NCBI GenBank assembly: GCA_030949995.1
Contig: JAUZRY010000037.1
Location: forward strand, 1 to 44,769
Length of the DNA: 44,769 nucleotides
Source of the DNA: Ardenticatenia bacterium
Lineage (GTDB): Bacteria; Chloroflexota; Anaerolineae; Ardenticatenales; Ardenticatenaceae
Direction of reading: 5' to 3'
This document shows, one piece after another, positions 1 through 8,665 of the stretch (position 1 is its first letter; each line of letters starts with the position of its first letter). The notes beneath the pieces were generated by a model, which saw only the letters and a list, made by a program, of their open reading frames with translations, searched no databases and was not told the origin of the DNA. A program made the translations under genes and the position numbers.

Positions 1-1097
1 GTGTGAACAGGGAGGAGGGTGCAGGTGGTGGTGGTGGATAAACAAACAATTCCACATCTGTAGAACATCATCCCAGGCGTGGTGAAGGTGGAGGGCATAT
101 AAGGCAGTAGGCCCCCATGTTGGCGGTAGGACGGTGCGCGCAGTCGATGGCCGGTAGATCTTGCCGTTCCCGTCCCACGGCCACCCATCCTCGCGCTTCG
201 GTCACGTGGATCGCGGCACGTGGGCGTACCGTCAAGACAACGTCTCGAGGCGGGTGGCCTGCCACTTCACTGGCCGGCCGAGCTGCATGGCACACCAGGA
301 GATAATGGCCTCGTCGGGGTAGTGGTGGATCTTGCTCCCGAAGCCGCCGCCTACCTCGGGGGCGATGACGCGGATCTTGTGTTCCGGCAAGCCCAATGAC
401 GCCAAGGACATGAGCAGCCGGTGAATGTGGGGGTTTTGGGTGGTCATCCAGAGGGTCAGGTGACCCGAGATGGGATCGTAGTCAGCTAAGGCGGCCCGTG
501 GCTCCACGGCGTTGGGGATCAGCCGGTTGTTGACGAGGTTTAAGGAGACGGTGTGGGCCGCGTTGGCGAAGGCTTGGTCGGTGGCCTCTTTGTCGCCGAT
601 TTCCCACTCGAAGGCGATGTTGTTAGGCGCTTCGTCGTGGACGAGGGGAGCTCCTTCTTCGACGGCCTTGGCGGGGTTGGCCACGGCTGACAGGGGCTCG
701 TACTCCACGTCGATCAGCTCCAGGGCATCGTGGGCCGTGTAGCGGTCCTCAGCCACTACAACGGCCACGGCTTCACCCACGTAGCGCACGCGGTCCTTGG
801 CGAGCAGGGGACGGGTGGGAATTTTCATGTCGGGCAGGAGCCAGCCCACGGGCACTTGGCCTGGAATGCCGCTTTGGGCCACGTGCTCGGCCGTAAAGAC
901 GGCCACGACTCCGTCAAGGGCTTGGGCCTTGGAGGTGTCCAAGCGGGCGATGCGCGCGTGGGCGTGAGGACTGCGCGCAGGATGGCCACGTAGGCCATAT
1001 TGGGGAGCTTCAGGTCGTCCGTGTACTTGGCACGCCCGGTGATCAGGGCGGGGTCTTCACGCCGCCGGATTGCGGAACCGAGGAGCTTCTCAGCCAT
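1..1097 (-). CDS. Molybdenum hydroxylase large subunit (CoxL/XdhA-like), 5' part only, frame-broken
   Basis: N-terminal part of a xanthine dehydrogenase/CO dehydrogenase-type large subunit, which carries the molybdopterin cofactor in an S/M/L enzyme. The start is the ATG at 1097, behind an AAGGAGGG ribosome site. The N-terminus (GSAIRRREDPALITGRAKY) is the classic opening of the family, and APEVGGGFGSK, the Moco-domain glycine motif, is read near 290-360. The frame breaks at 972-979, where a GC dinucleotide looks duplicated; removing it restores RSPHAHARIARLD. Below about 250 at least three more single-base indels are needed to recover a family-like HGRDHVTEA, a VAVDGNGKI and an ANMGAY segment, and the gene then runs off the contig. 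About 280-350 of the usual ~780 residues are present. The region that distinguishes true CO dehydrogenase (AYxCSFR) from other substrates lies outside the window, so the substrate is unknown. Confidence 0.8.
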
Positions 1098-1145
1098 ATC
1101 TTCCCTCCTTTGGGCATTGTGAGCCGTTGGCTCCGGCATTGGCCG

Positions 1146-1604
1146 TTACATGCGCTGGGCCGCTTCCTGGACGGCGCGCACGATGTTGTGGTACCCGGTG
1201 CAACGACAGATGTTGCCCTCGAGCCCGTGGCGGATCTCCTCCTCCGAGGGGGTGGGGTTGGTCTGGAGCAGGTAGTAGGCCGTCATGATCATGCCGGGTG
1301 TGCAGTACCCGCACTGAAGGCCGTGGTTGTTCCAGAAGGCTTCTTGAAGTGGGTGGAGCTCACCGTCCTTGGCCAAGCCTTCGATGGTGAGGATGTCGGT
1401 GCCATCGGCCTGCACGGCGAGCACGGTACATGACTTGACGGCGCGACCGTCGATAATCACCGTGCACGCGCCACATTGGCTCGTATCACATCCCACGTTG
1501 GTGCCGGTGAGGTCGAGGACATCGCGCAGCAGGTGGACGAGCAACATGCGGGGCTCCACGTCCACTGTGTACGGCCGCCCGTTGACCGTGAGCGAAATCT
1601 GCAT
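1146..1604 (-). CDS. coxS: Molybdenum hydroxylase small subunit, two [2Fe-2S] clusters (CoxS-like)
   Basis: A 152-residue electron-transfer subunit that carries electrons from the Moco subunit to the FAD subunit. The N-terminal ferredoxin-type cluster is bound by C39, C44, C47 and C59 ([10 protein letters not shown]...C). The C-terminal cluster is bound by C98, C101, C133 and C135 (CGYCTPGM and CRCTGYHNI). Length and cysteine spacing are normal for CoxS/XdhC-type subunits. The start is the ATG at 1604 because a perfect AAGGAGGT lies just upstream; a longer in-frame reading to 1664 has no such support. It lies 48 bp upstream of the large subunit in the same orientation. The 186 bp between it and coxG contain a TGTTAACA palindrome at 1711-1718 but no convincing promoter. 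Confidence 0.93.
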   Translation of the reverse strand: MQISLTVNGRPYTVDVEPRMLLVHLLRDVLDLTGTNVGCDTSQCGACTVIIDGRAVKSCTVLAVQADGTDILTIEGLAKDGELHPLQEAFWNNHGLQCGYCTPGMIMTAYYLLQTNPTPSEEEIRHGLEGNICRCTGYHNIVRAVQEAAQRM

Positions 1605-1790
1605 GACCACCTCCTTGCGGGAATGCTGGTCGGTTGATACAATGCCTAGACAGACGACTGCCATATTGTGCTATCGTCGTTTCGTCTTTCACCCCCTTTC
1701 GCTGTGAAATTGTTAACACAATGTCGGGAAATCCTGTCCTGAGGTCATGTGGCCACGTGTGACGAACAGTCGTGTGGGGCTGGACGGCTG

Positions 1791-2258
1791 TCACTTGCTC
1801 CTGGTGTCCGAACGGCCGGTCCGCTGTTGCACTTCGGCTTCCAATGTCCTCAGGCCGTCGTTGATCATTTTGCGGGCCACGCTTTGCACCAAGCGCTGGC
1901 CGACTTGAGCAATGCGGCCACCGATCTGGGTTTCCCCCTCGTAGAGGATTTTGGTGCCCTCGGGCACCTCAACGAGCGTCACGGTCCCTGTGCCGCGCAC
2001 GAACCCGGCAGCGCCGTTTCCCTGGAGAGTGAGGCGATAAAATTCAGGGGGACGCTGTTCGCTGATCTGGACGGTGCCGGTGAACGTCCCTCTTACGGGA
2101 CCAACGCCAGCCCGAATGGTGGCCTCGTAGAGGTGCTCTCCCACTTGTTCCAGACGTTCGGCGCCGGGGATGGCCTTGGCGAGGAAGATAGGATCTTGGA
2201 GCAGGGCGAAGACAAGTTCTCGATCTCCCTTTACCACATACTCACCGTTGATGCGCAT
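1791..2258 (-). CDS. coxG: CoxG-like SRPBCC protein
   Basis: A 155-residue protein of the carbon monoxide dehydrogenase subunit G family (SRPBCC/START fold). CoxG proteins are accessory factors encoded with molybdenum hydroxylases; a membrane-recruiting role has been proposed for some. The family pattern is clear: an opening strand (MRINGEYVV), a helix with LLQDPIFLAKAIPGAE, then GPVRGTFTG, a G-rich strand and a C-terminal helix (RKMINDGLRTLEAEV). The ATG at 2258 is preceded by CAAGGAGGAC. No hydrophobic C-terminal anchor is seen. It is the first gene of the cox cluster read from the promoter at 2384-2411. The FAD subunit (coxM) is not between coxG and coxS and would have to lie past the contig edge. 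Confidence 0.88.
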   Translation of the reverse strand: MRINGEYVVKGDRELVFALLQDPIFLAKAIPGAERLEQVGEHLYEATIRAGVGPVRGTFTGTVQISEQRPPEFYRLTLQGNGAAGFVRGTGTVTLVEVPEGTKILYEGETQIGGRIAQVGQRLVQSVARKMINDGLRTLEAEVQQRTGRSDTRSK

Positions 2259-2383
2259 ATGTCCTCCTTGACGAACGTGGCGCCCTCGGCTGCGTGTCAC
2301 AAGAACGGGTGACTAGAGATGGGCCGAGAACGAACAGCAATCGGGCGTGTTGCTCGGGTCGGGCCGTTTGTGGAGTGTGCATC

Positions 2384-2411
2384 ATTATACAGCACTCGGC
2401 CGGGACGTCAA
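2384..2411 (-). promoter_or_regulatory. Vegetative promoter for the coxG-coxS-coxL cluster
   Basis: On the minus strand, TTGACG at 2406-2411 and a perfect TATAAT at 2384-2389 are separated by 16 bp. It lies about 130 bp upstream of the coxG start and reads toward it. Confidence 0.6.
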
Positions 2412-2504
2412 ACTGTTTTTCGTGCTGAGGGGCATGTGGGAGTTCGGCAAGGGAAACAGTATCCCTGGTGCCGTGTCAGTGTTCATTGTGGGGGCAGAGG
2501 TCGA

Positions 2505-4157
2505 TTAGTTGTCAAGGGACGCGAAGTAATCGCGCACGTAAGCTTTCAGCCCGCCAGGAATGTAGGCGCGATCGAGCGCCTTGGCCGAGGCCGAGCGGTA
2601 CTGGGGCCACACTTGGCTGAGGGGGACGAGCGCATCACTCGGCAGGCCAACATCAGGGCTGCTCAGGTCGAGCGTGCGCTCACGTCCACCTGGGCTTGGC
2701 TCACCGCGGATCGTGTCCACGTCCTCCGAGGGTTGGCGGCCCATAGGGGCGAAGACGCGCGGCTCGTAGGTGTCCACGAGGGCCCCGGGGCCTGAGCCGT
2801 CGCGGGGCATGGGCCCAGCTGGTCCTCCGCCGGTGGATGGGGGAAGCCGATCGGCCTGTGTGCCCCCTCCACGTCCTGGTCTTCCGGTCCCTGTACCCGT
2901 GCCGAGCCGGTTGCCGGCGGCCTGATCGCCCTGGGAGGGGCCGGGCTGGTTGCTGTGAGCATCACCTTGTCCTCCTGGCCGGTTGGCCACAGCATTGTTG
3001 CCCCCTTGGGCCATGTTGGCCCTGGCGTTGTCCAAGGCATCCAGAGCACGGGCCACGTCCTGCTGAAGGGCCAACTCACGCCCGGCGGCGCGCAGTGCAT
3101 CGGCACCGGCCTGAGCGGCCATTTGGGCTCGCTCGAGGTTGCTAGCCTCAATGGCGTCGGCCAGGGCCATGAGGGCGCCGGCCAACTCTGGGTCGGTGGC
3201 GGCCACTTGGCGGGCCTCGTGTCGTAAGTCGGAGGCTACTTGAGCCCGTTCTGGGGGAGAGGCGGTCGCAGCTTGGGTGGCCAATGCCTGCAGGGCGTCG
3301 GCGGCCTCACGCGGGGATGTGGCTCTCTTCTGGTCCTGGCTCATGCGCCCAAGCCGCTCGGCCAGCCGGGCGAGTGCCGCTTGCCGGGTACCGGCCTGGG
3401 GATCCAAGCGTGCTCGCAGGGCCTGTCGGGCGCGCTCGATGTCAGCCAGGGCGCGCTCCCGGTCCCCCGGATTTTGGCGCAGGCGCTCGGCCAGCTTGGC
3501 CAACTCTTGCACCAGCTCAGCTCGCTCCTGGGATGGGAGCAGGCCCTCACGCCCGGCCAGCTCGGCGCGCACCTGCTCAATCCGCTGGGCTTCCTGTTGG
3601 GCCAGCTCACGCACGGCGCGCCGCTCGGCCAGGACCTGGCGCTGGGGGTTGGGCAGCATTCCCAATGCCAGCGTGAGGGCGAGGAGGCCTGCCCACAGGG
3701 CCATTCGCCGCGTGTCGAGTCGCTGTGGGAAGATGAGATGGGCGTTGTGGGCTGCGGTCTCAGCAGCGCGGACGGCGTCGTGGAGCTGCTGGCGACGAAC
3801 GACATTTGCCACATTGTTCGAGGAGCTGAGCAGCTCGAAGGCTGTGATCAGGCGTTCTTTCAGGGCACCTTCCACGTCAGCCCGCAGGGCGACATGGCGC
3901 AGGGAAAGAGGCCGCACGAGGGCCCAAAGAGCCCATCCGGCGAGGCCTGTGCCCAAGGCGAGGGCGCTGTAGAGGCTGGCGTGTTCCACGGGCCAAAGCC
4001 AGGCGATAACTTGGACCAAGAGGGCCACCAGGGCCATTGGCCACCACCAACGCACCAGTGCCTCGAGGGCATCTCGCCGGCGCAGGCGCCGGCGCAGGCG
4101 CATCAGGGCGCTGAGGAGGCGGGTGTGGGCTTCGACAACGGCCAGCTCTTCGTTCAT
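2505..4157 (-). CDS. Membrane-anchored coiled-coil protein of unknown function
   Basis: A 550-residue protein I cannot assign to a named family with confidence; it resembles the long membrane proteins often found near MoxR/DUF58 genes (DUF4175-like architecture). Visible parts: two transmembrane segments near residues 38-90, a soluble helical stretch, a third transmembrane segment near 155-175, a long Arg/Gln/Ala/Glu-rich coiled coil to about residue 380, a Gly/Pro/Asn-rich low-complexity linker to about 470, and a conserved-looking C-terminus (VWPQYRSASAKALDRAYIPG, then a YVRDYF end). The start at the ATG at 4157 follows GGGGAGAGGAC; 12 upstream in-frame residues lack support. It stands alone on the minus strand between coxG and the sensor kinase. 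By architecture it would sit in the inner membrane with a long cytoplasmic or external rod. Function unknown. Confidence 0.85.
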   Translation of the reverse strand: MNEELAVVEAHTRLLSALMRLRRRLRRRDALEALVRWWWPMALVALLVQVIAWLWPVEHASLYSALALGTGLAGWALWALVRPLSLRHVALRADVEGALKERLITAFELLSSSNNVANVVRRQQLHDAVRAAETAAHNAHLIFPQRLDTRRMALWAGLLALTLALGMLPNPQRQVLAERRAVRELAQQEAQRIEQVRAELAGREGLLPSQERAELVQELAKLAERLRQNPGDRERALADIERARQALRARLDPQAGTRQAALARLAERLGRMSQDQKRATSPREAADALQALATQAATASPPERAQVASDLRHEARQVAATDPELAGALMALADAIEASNLERAQMAAQAGADALRAAGRELALQQDVARALDALDNARANMAQGGNNAVANRPGGQGDAHSNQPGPSQGDQAAGNRLGTGTGTGRPGRGGGTQADRLPPSTGGGPAGPMPRDGSGPGALVDTYEPRVFAPMGRQPSEDVDTIRGEPSPGGRERTLDLSSPDVGLPSDALVPLSQVWPQYRSASAKALDRAYIPGGLKAYVRDYFASLDN

Positions 4158-4499
4158 TGTCCTCTCCCCTCGGGGTGAAGGGGGATCCTCCACAGAGTAT
4201 ACTCACAATGGCGGGGACGGGCACATCATGTGCAGTGAAGCGGCGCATGCCCCCCTGGGGTTCCGGGTGAAAGGTTCGTGGAGTGTGGAATCTGTACGGG
4301 ATGGATGGCCTGCACCCCGCCGGGGCGCATTGCCACCGGCGGGGCATCAAGGGACAGGCGTCCCCAGGCCGTACCACGGTTGGAGAGGGAGAACAGGTAG
4401 TTCACCGGGCGGCTCTCCGCCACCGTCTTCACTCTATTCGGCGATGATGAACAGCGCATGAACGCGCGGGGATGGCTTGATGGAGATTCGTTCATCTTC
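4158..4499. other. Intergenic region between two minus-strand genes
   Basis: There are 342 bases without a gene. A TATACT hexamer reads minus at 4196-4201, about 40 bp upstream of the downstream gene, but without a good -35 box. An 8-bp inverted repeat (CCCCGCCG at 4315-4322, CGGCGGGG at 4337-4344) could end transcription from the kinase gene, but no U-tract follows. Nothing else is recognised. Confidence 0.4.
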
Positions 4500-7194
4500 T
4501 CAATTGCCCGGAGGAAGATCACGAGGTGAGGGCAGGCGGGCCAAGTCAACGGTGAGCTGTTCCTTGGGCAGAGCGTAGGGCAGGCCGACGAAGAAGGTGC
4601 TGCCCTCGTTGACCCGGCTTTCCACCCAGATGCGGCCGCCGTGTTGTTCCACAATGTGTTTGACGATGGCCAAGCCCAACCCGGTGCCCCGATGTTCTCT
4701 GGTCAGCCCACTGTCCACCTGGTAGAAGCGCTCGAAAATGCGCGCTTGTTCCTCTTCGGGGATGCCAATGCCCGTGTCTTGGACGCTCACCACCACCTCC
4801 TGTGCCCCGGCCGAGGCCTGCAAGGTGATGCTCCCGCCGGCTGGTGTGAACTTGAGGGCATTGTCCACCAGGTTGATGAACACCTGCCGGAGCCGCTTGC
4901 GGTCGCCTTCCACGGTGGCCGTGGGCACGCTGACCCGATTCACCAGGCGGACTTTGCGCTCGTCGGCGACGGGGAACATGGCCTCGACGACTTCCTTGAT
5001 GAGAGTGCCGATTTCAACCGGGGCCGGGGAAAGCTGGAACTGTCCCGATTCGAGGCGATTGAACTCCAATAAGTCCTCAATGAGTTGGTAGAGGTGGTGA
5101 GCTTGTTCTTTGACTGTCTCCAGGAAGTCGCGTTGGAGTTCGTTGATGGGGCCGGTTTTGCCCATGAGAATGACGTCCACGAAGCCGCCGATGGAGTGGA
5201 GGGGCGTGCGGAGCTCGTGGGAGATGACGCTGAGGAAGTTGGACTTGAGGCGTTCGAGTTCCTTCTGGGTGGTGATGTCGCGCATGACGGTCACCACGCC
5301 CCACGGAGTGCCGTTGTCGCGCCCCACGGCCGTGGCCAGCGCCTGGTACGTGCGCTCCCGTTCCCCGGCCTGACGCACGCGCAGCTCAGCAATTTGGGGG
5401 TCACCGGCACAGGTGAGGGCGCTGCGACAGAGCTCGGCCAACTCCTGGGAGGGGATGAGCTCTCCGAGCAGGGTGTCGGCCGGAGGGGAGGCTGCTAAGC
5501 CGAAATGGCGCGGGCGGCCGGGTTCACCAACATGATGCGCAGGTGGGCGTCGGCTACGATCACGCCGTCGCCGATGTCCCTCACGATGGCCGCCAGTTGG
5601 CGTGATTTCTGGTCCAGTTCCTCGTAGAGCCGCAGGTTTTCCACGGCGGCGGCCGCGAAGGAAGCCAGGCTGGTGGCGAGCTGAGCCTCCTCGGCTGTGA
5701 TCGTCGGTTCGGCCTGGGCGTGGCCCACTAGGAGAACGCCGACAGGCTGCTGGCGGGTGCGCAGGGGCACGATGAGATACGCTCTGACACCCCACTGTTG
5801 AGCCAAGTGGGCGGCTTGAGGAGAGCTGCCCGAAAGGGGCAGCACGTGGACGAGGTCTCCCCGGGAGAGGGCGCGCTGGACCTCGGGCACGTCGTTGATG
5901 GCAAGGGGGGCGAGTGGGCTATTGGGCCACTGATAGACGGGAGGCCACAGGTGCTCTCCGCCTTCGTGGTCGTTGAGGAAGATGGCTGCGTGGGTCATGG
6001 GCAGCACGGCGGCCAGTTGGCGCACGAAATCGGCCAGGAGCCGGTGGGCGTCCAAGCTGGTAACGAAGGTGCGGGCCACGGTGTTGAGGGCCTCGAGTTG
6101 GGCCAACCGGCTTTCGGCGTGGCGTTTGGACTCCATGGCACGGGCGTAGAGCTGGGCTTGGCCGATAGCAATGCTCGCCTGATCGGCGAATGTCGTGAGA
6201 CGTTCCACCTCGTCGGGGCGGAAGTGAGAGCGGCCCGAAGTGCCCACCAAGGCCAGAGCCCCCACGGGCCGGTGTTCTGCCGTCAGGGGCATGATGATCA
6301 CCGGGCCGCCCAGCGCAGCCGTGGCTGGCCGCTCGACGGACTGGTTGGAGGAGATCGCCTGTTCCATCAGGTAGAGGAGGGCCCGTTCAACCGAGGCAGG
6401 CACGTCGTGGCTGCGCGCCAGGATGCGCACGTGCTCGTTGTAGGTCACGCCAATAAGAGCCACGGACTCGCCGACAGTCTGGGCGCTGGTGTGGGCGATC
6501 AGGTCAGGAGCTTCTCGAGCACTTCGGGCGGGCCGGCGTCACGGGTGCTTCGCTGGATGGCCCTCAGGGCCAGGAGTTCCCTGGCAAGCTGGTCGGCCGT
6601 GCGCCGCAGGGCGACTTCAGCTTGGGCACTGCGGGTGCGCACCAGGGTGAGCTCTCGGCCGAGGGCCAGCCGTTCGAGTACGGCGTCGCGGTACAGGTGG
6701 GCCACCAGGGCTATGCTTGCCAGGGTGGCGACGGCAGCAGCACGCTCCAGGGGGGCCAGGGCGCCTTGCCCCAGGGAAAAGACGGACAGGCTGGTGCCCC
6801 CCACGATCACCAGCATGAGGGGCAGGAGTGTGATGGGTGCGAACACTAAGGCCCGCACTCCCGCGAGGCCTACGAGCAAGACGATGACCACCGGAGAGGC
6901 CTGCGGGCCTGCCCCGCCCACGGCGGCCAAAGTCAAGTCAACGAGGAAGGCCAACCAAGCCGCCTGTTGAAGCCGGCGACCGCTCCACAGCCGACGCCAA
7001 AAGGCCGGCACGCTGACAACCACGCTCACGATCCCTAACACAGCATTCAACCAGAGAGGAAGACGGGTCTCCCACGTGAGGAAGGCGAATGCCAGCAGGG
7101 CCACGCGAAGGGGAACGCCCAGGTGACGCTCAACCTGGAGAAGATAACGGGCTCGCGATGACACAACCTGTTCCGAGTTGGATTCCGAGGACAT
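4500..7194 (-). CDS. Membrane sensor histidine kinase (TM, GAF, GAF, PAS, HisKA, HATPase), two frameshifts
   Basis: A hybrid-free sensor kinase of 898 residues once two single-base deletions are allowed. The N-terminus has about six hydrophobic segments (residues 25-170), followed by a short coiled coil, two GAF domains (about 235-560), a PAS domain ending in NPAARAI, and the kinase core. HisKA carries SVISHELRTPLHSIGGF, with the H as phosphorylation site. The HATPase has the N box DNALKFTP, G1 DTGIGIPEEE and G2 GTGLGLAIV. Break 1 is near 6505: EKLL-DLIAHTSA is restored by one extra C on the plus strand. Break 2 is at 5503-5505: AIFGLAA is restored by one more A in the AAA run. The start at 7194 (ATG) is a choice; a TTG at 7245 overlapping the regulator stop is possible. 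It lies directly downstream of its likely partner regulator. Membrane-located sensor; signal unknown. Confidence 0.85.
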
Positions 7195-7241
7195 ACGTGC
7201 CAACACGCTTCTTGGCTCGGCGCCAGGGACGCACACCAGGC

Positions 7242-7928
7242 TCAAGGTGCTTCGAAGCGATATCCAATGCCCCGCACGGTCTGCAAGTAGACAGGATTGT
7301 TGGGGTCAGGTTCCAACTTGGCCCGCAGCCGACGCATGTAGACGGCCACTTGGTTGCTGGAGCCGATGTAATTTTCACCCCACCCTGCGTCCAACAACAT
7401 GTCGTGGGTGAGCGTGCGCCCGGCGTTGCGCATGAGGGCGTGGAGCAATCGCGTTTCAATGGGAGTGAGCTCTACCACCTTGCCGTCTGGACGTACCAGC
7501 CGGTTGGCTACCGGATCCAGCTCGATCTGGTCAATGCAGATGCGCTGGTTGGCCTCCATATCCCGTTGGCGCGTCGTGCGTCGGAGCACAGCTTGGACGC
7601 GGGCCAGCAGCTCGGCCGGCTCGAAGGGCTTAGTCAAGTAGTCGTCTGCGCCGAGTTGGAGGCCGTGGACACGGTCACTGGTCTCACCTTTGGCCGAGAG
7701 GAAGATGATGGCGGCGTCGGAGAGCTGCCGGATGCGCCGGCAGACTTCGTAACCGTCCAGATGGGGCATCATGACATCCAGGATGACGAGGTCAATGGGC
7801 TCTTCTTCCACAATGCGCAAGGCTTCTCGGCCGTTGTCCGCAGTGAGCACATCGTATCCCTCTTCGCGGAGAAGAAAAGCTGTCATCTTGACGCTCGGCT
7901 GGTCGTCGTCTACCACCAGTACACGCAT
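7242..7928 (-). CDS. OmpR/PhoB-family response regulator
   Basis: A 228-residue DNA-binding response regulator. The receiver domain (1-115) has the acidic pocket D7/D8, phospho-acceptor D51 (LVILDVMMP) and conserved K100 (LTKPFEP). The winged-helix effector domain (about 130-225) ends in the usual TVRGIGYRFE. The ATG at 7928 is preceded by GGAGAGGGA; 44 upstream in-frame residues are not protein-like. The histidine kinase gene follows on the same strand within 47 bp, which makes the two a cognate pair in one operon. The strong promoter at 8108-8136 reads into it with a leader of about 170 nt. Target genes are not visible, although the neighbouring flp pilin gene is a candidate. Confidence 0.93.
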   Translation of the reverse strand: MRVLVVDDDQPSVKMTAFLLREEGYDVLTADNGREALRIVEEEPIDLVILDVMMPHLDGYEVCRRIRQLSDAAIIFLSAKGETSDRVHGLQLGADDYLTKPFEPAELLARVQAVLRRTTRQRDMEANQRICIDQIELDPVANRLVRPDGKVVELTPIETRLLHALMRNAGRTLTHDMLLDAGWGENYIGSSNQVAVYMRRLRAKLEPDPNNPVYLQTVRGIGYRFEAP

Positions 7929-8107
7929 GGCTCCCTCTCCAACACGTTCTGTCGGTCGGTTTCCCGGCGGGTTCGCGGTGTGAACGGGAGCAGTGACAGT
8001 GACCAAGGGACGATTGGGCCATGCTGACACCATGTGCTGACCGCACACGCGCTCGGCCATACCAGAGTGCCGGGAAAACAGGTTGGCGGTGGGCGACGGT
8101 TACCCGA

Positions 8108-8136
8108 ATTATATCCCTGTGCCACTGTGGCGTCCA
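8108..8136 (-). promoter_or_regulatory. Promoter of the response regulator-kinase operon
   Basis: Minus strand: TGGACG at 8131-8136, a 17-bp spacer and TATAAT at 8108-8113. The expected RNA start is near 8101. Confidence 0.6.
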
Positions 8137-8190
8137 GTCGCGGGGGACCGTGGTGCCCACAGCGACAATCTTATCCTAGCAGGAAGCGAG

Positions 8191-8226
8191 GTAAAGAAAA
8201 AGCCCCGCGATCCGGCCGCGGGGCTT
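8191..8226 (-). terminator. Rho-independent terminator of the flp pilin gene
   Basis: A perfect 10-bp stem (AAGCCCCGCG at 8200-8209 with CGCGGGGCTT at 8217-8226) and a 7-nt loop. On the minus strand the stem is followed by a T-rich tract (TTTCTTT). It lies 20 bp past the pilin stop. Confidence 0.85.
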
Positions 8227-8245
8227 GGGGAGTACGTGAGTACCC

Positions 8246-8401
8246 TTAGGCGTTGCTGAGTCCAGAGGTCACACGGCTGAAGATCGAACCAACCTGCGGG
8301 CCTAAGATGAGCAAGATGGCAATGACGATGACGGCGACAAGGGCAAGAATCAGCGCGTACTCAACGAGACCCTGACCTTCCTCACGTGGTAGATAAAGCA
8401 T
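8246..8401 (-). CDS. flp: Flp/Fap-type pilin
   Basis: A 51-residue prepilin of the Flp (Tad pilus) family. The short leader ends in REEG and the processing motif is G|QGLVEYA (G followed four residues later by EY), the prepilin peptidase signature. It is followed by one 20-residue hydrophobic helix that would pack in the pilus core and a short C-terminal tail (FSRVTSGLSNA). The start at the ATG at 8401 follows GGGAGGG. It is monocistronic, with a near-consensus promoter (8490-8518) and a strong terminator (8191-8226). No tad ATPase, secretin or prepilin peptidase gene is in the window, so the assembly machinery must be elsewhere. High expression is inferred from the promoter. Confidence 0.9.
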   Translation of the reverse strand: MLYLPREEGQGLVEYALILALVAVIVIAILLILGPQVGSIFSRVTSGLSNA

Positions 8402-8489
8402 AGGATAACCCTCCCTGTGGTTGATAATGTCCAGGGGCACTTAGATAATCAAGGTCTGCCCCCGTTCCTTTTGGTACCTTGCGTCTCAT

Positions 8490-8518
8490 ATTGTACAAAC
8501 ATTTGGCGCTGTTGACAA
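8490..8518 (-). promoter_or_regulatory. Promoter of the flp pilin gene
   Basis: Minus strand: TTGTCA at 8513-8518, a 17-bp spacer and TACAAT at 8490-8495, about 90 bp upstream of the pilin ATG. Confidence 0.7.
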
Positions 8519-8665
8519 TCAACCGATGGTACTCTCCAAGGATGGACCAAAGTCTCGCGTTTTCAACAGCACGGCGCGATGTTTGAAATGACCAAAGTCC
8601 TGACCTCCTCCTGCTTCCCGCCCGCGCGTGGCCCCCCGGTGGACTCCTGGCGCTACTGGGGACTG

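Noticed and set aside
1..1097. Naming the enzyme a true aerobic CO dehydrogenase
   Set aside because: The diagnostic active-site loop lies outside the window, so only the family can be stated.
1700..1722. A CRP-like palindrome (TGTG...CACA) around TGTTAACA upstream of coxS
   Set aside because: The half-site spacing is 8, not the 6 of a CRP site, and no promoter fits nearby; I kept only the bare palindrome.
3240..4178. Long plus-strand open frames opposite the coiled-coil protein gene
   Set aside because: They are mirror-frame artefacts of GC-rich coding DNA and have no ribosome site or family motif.
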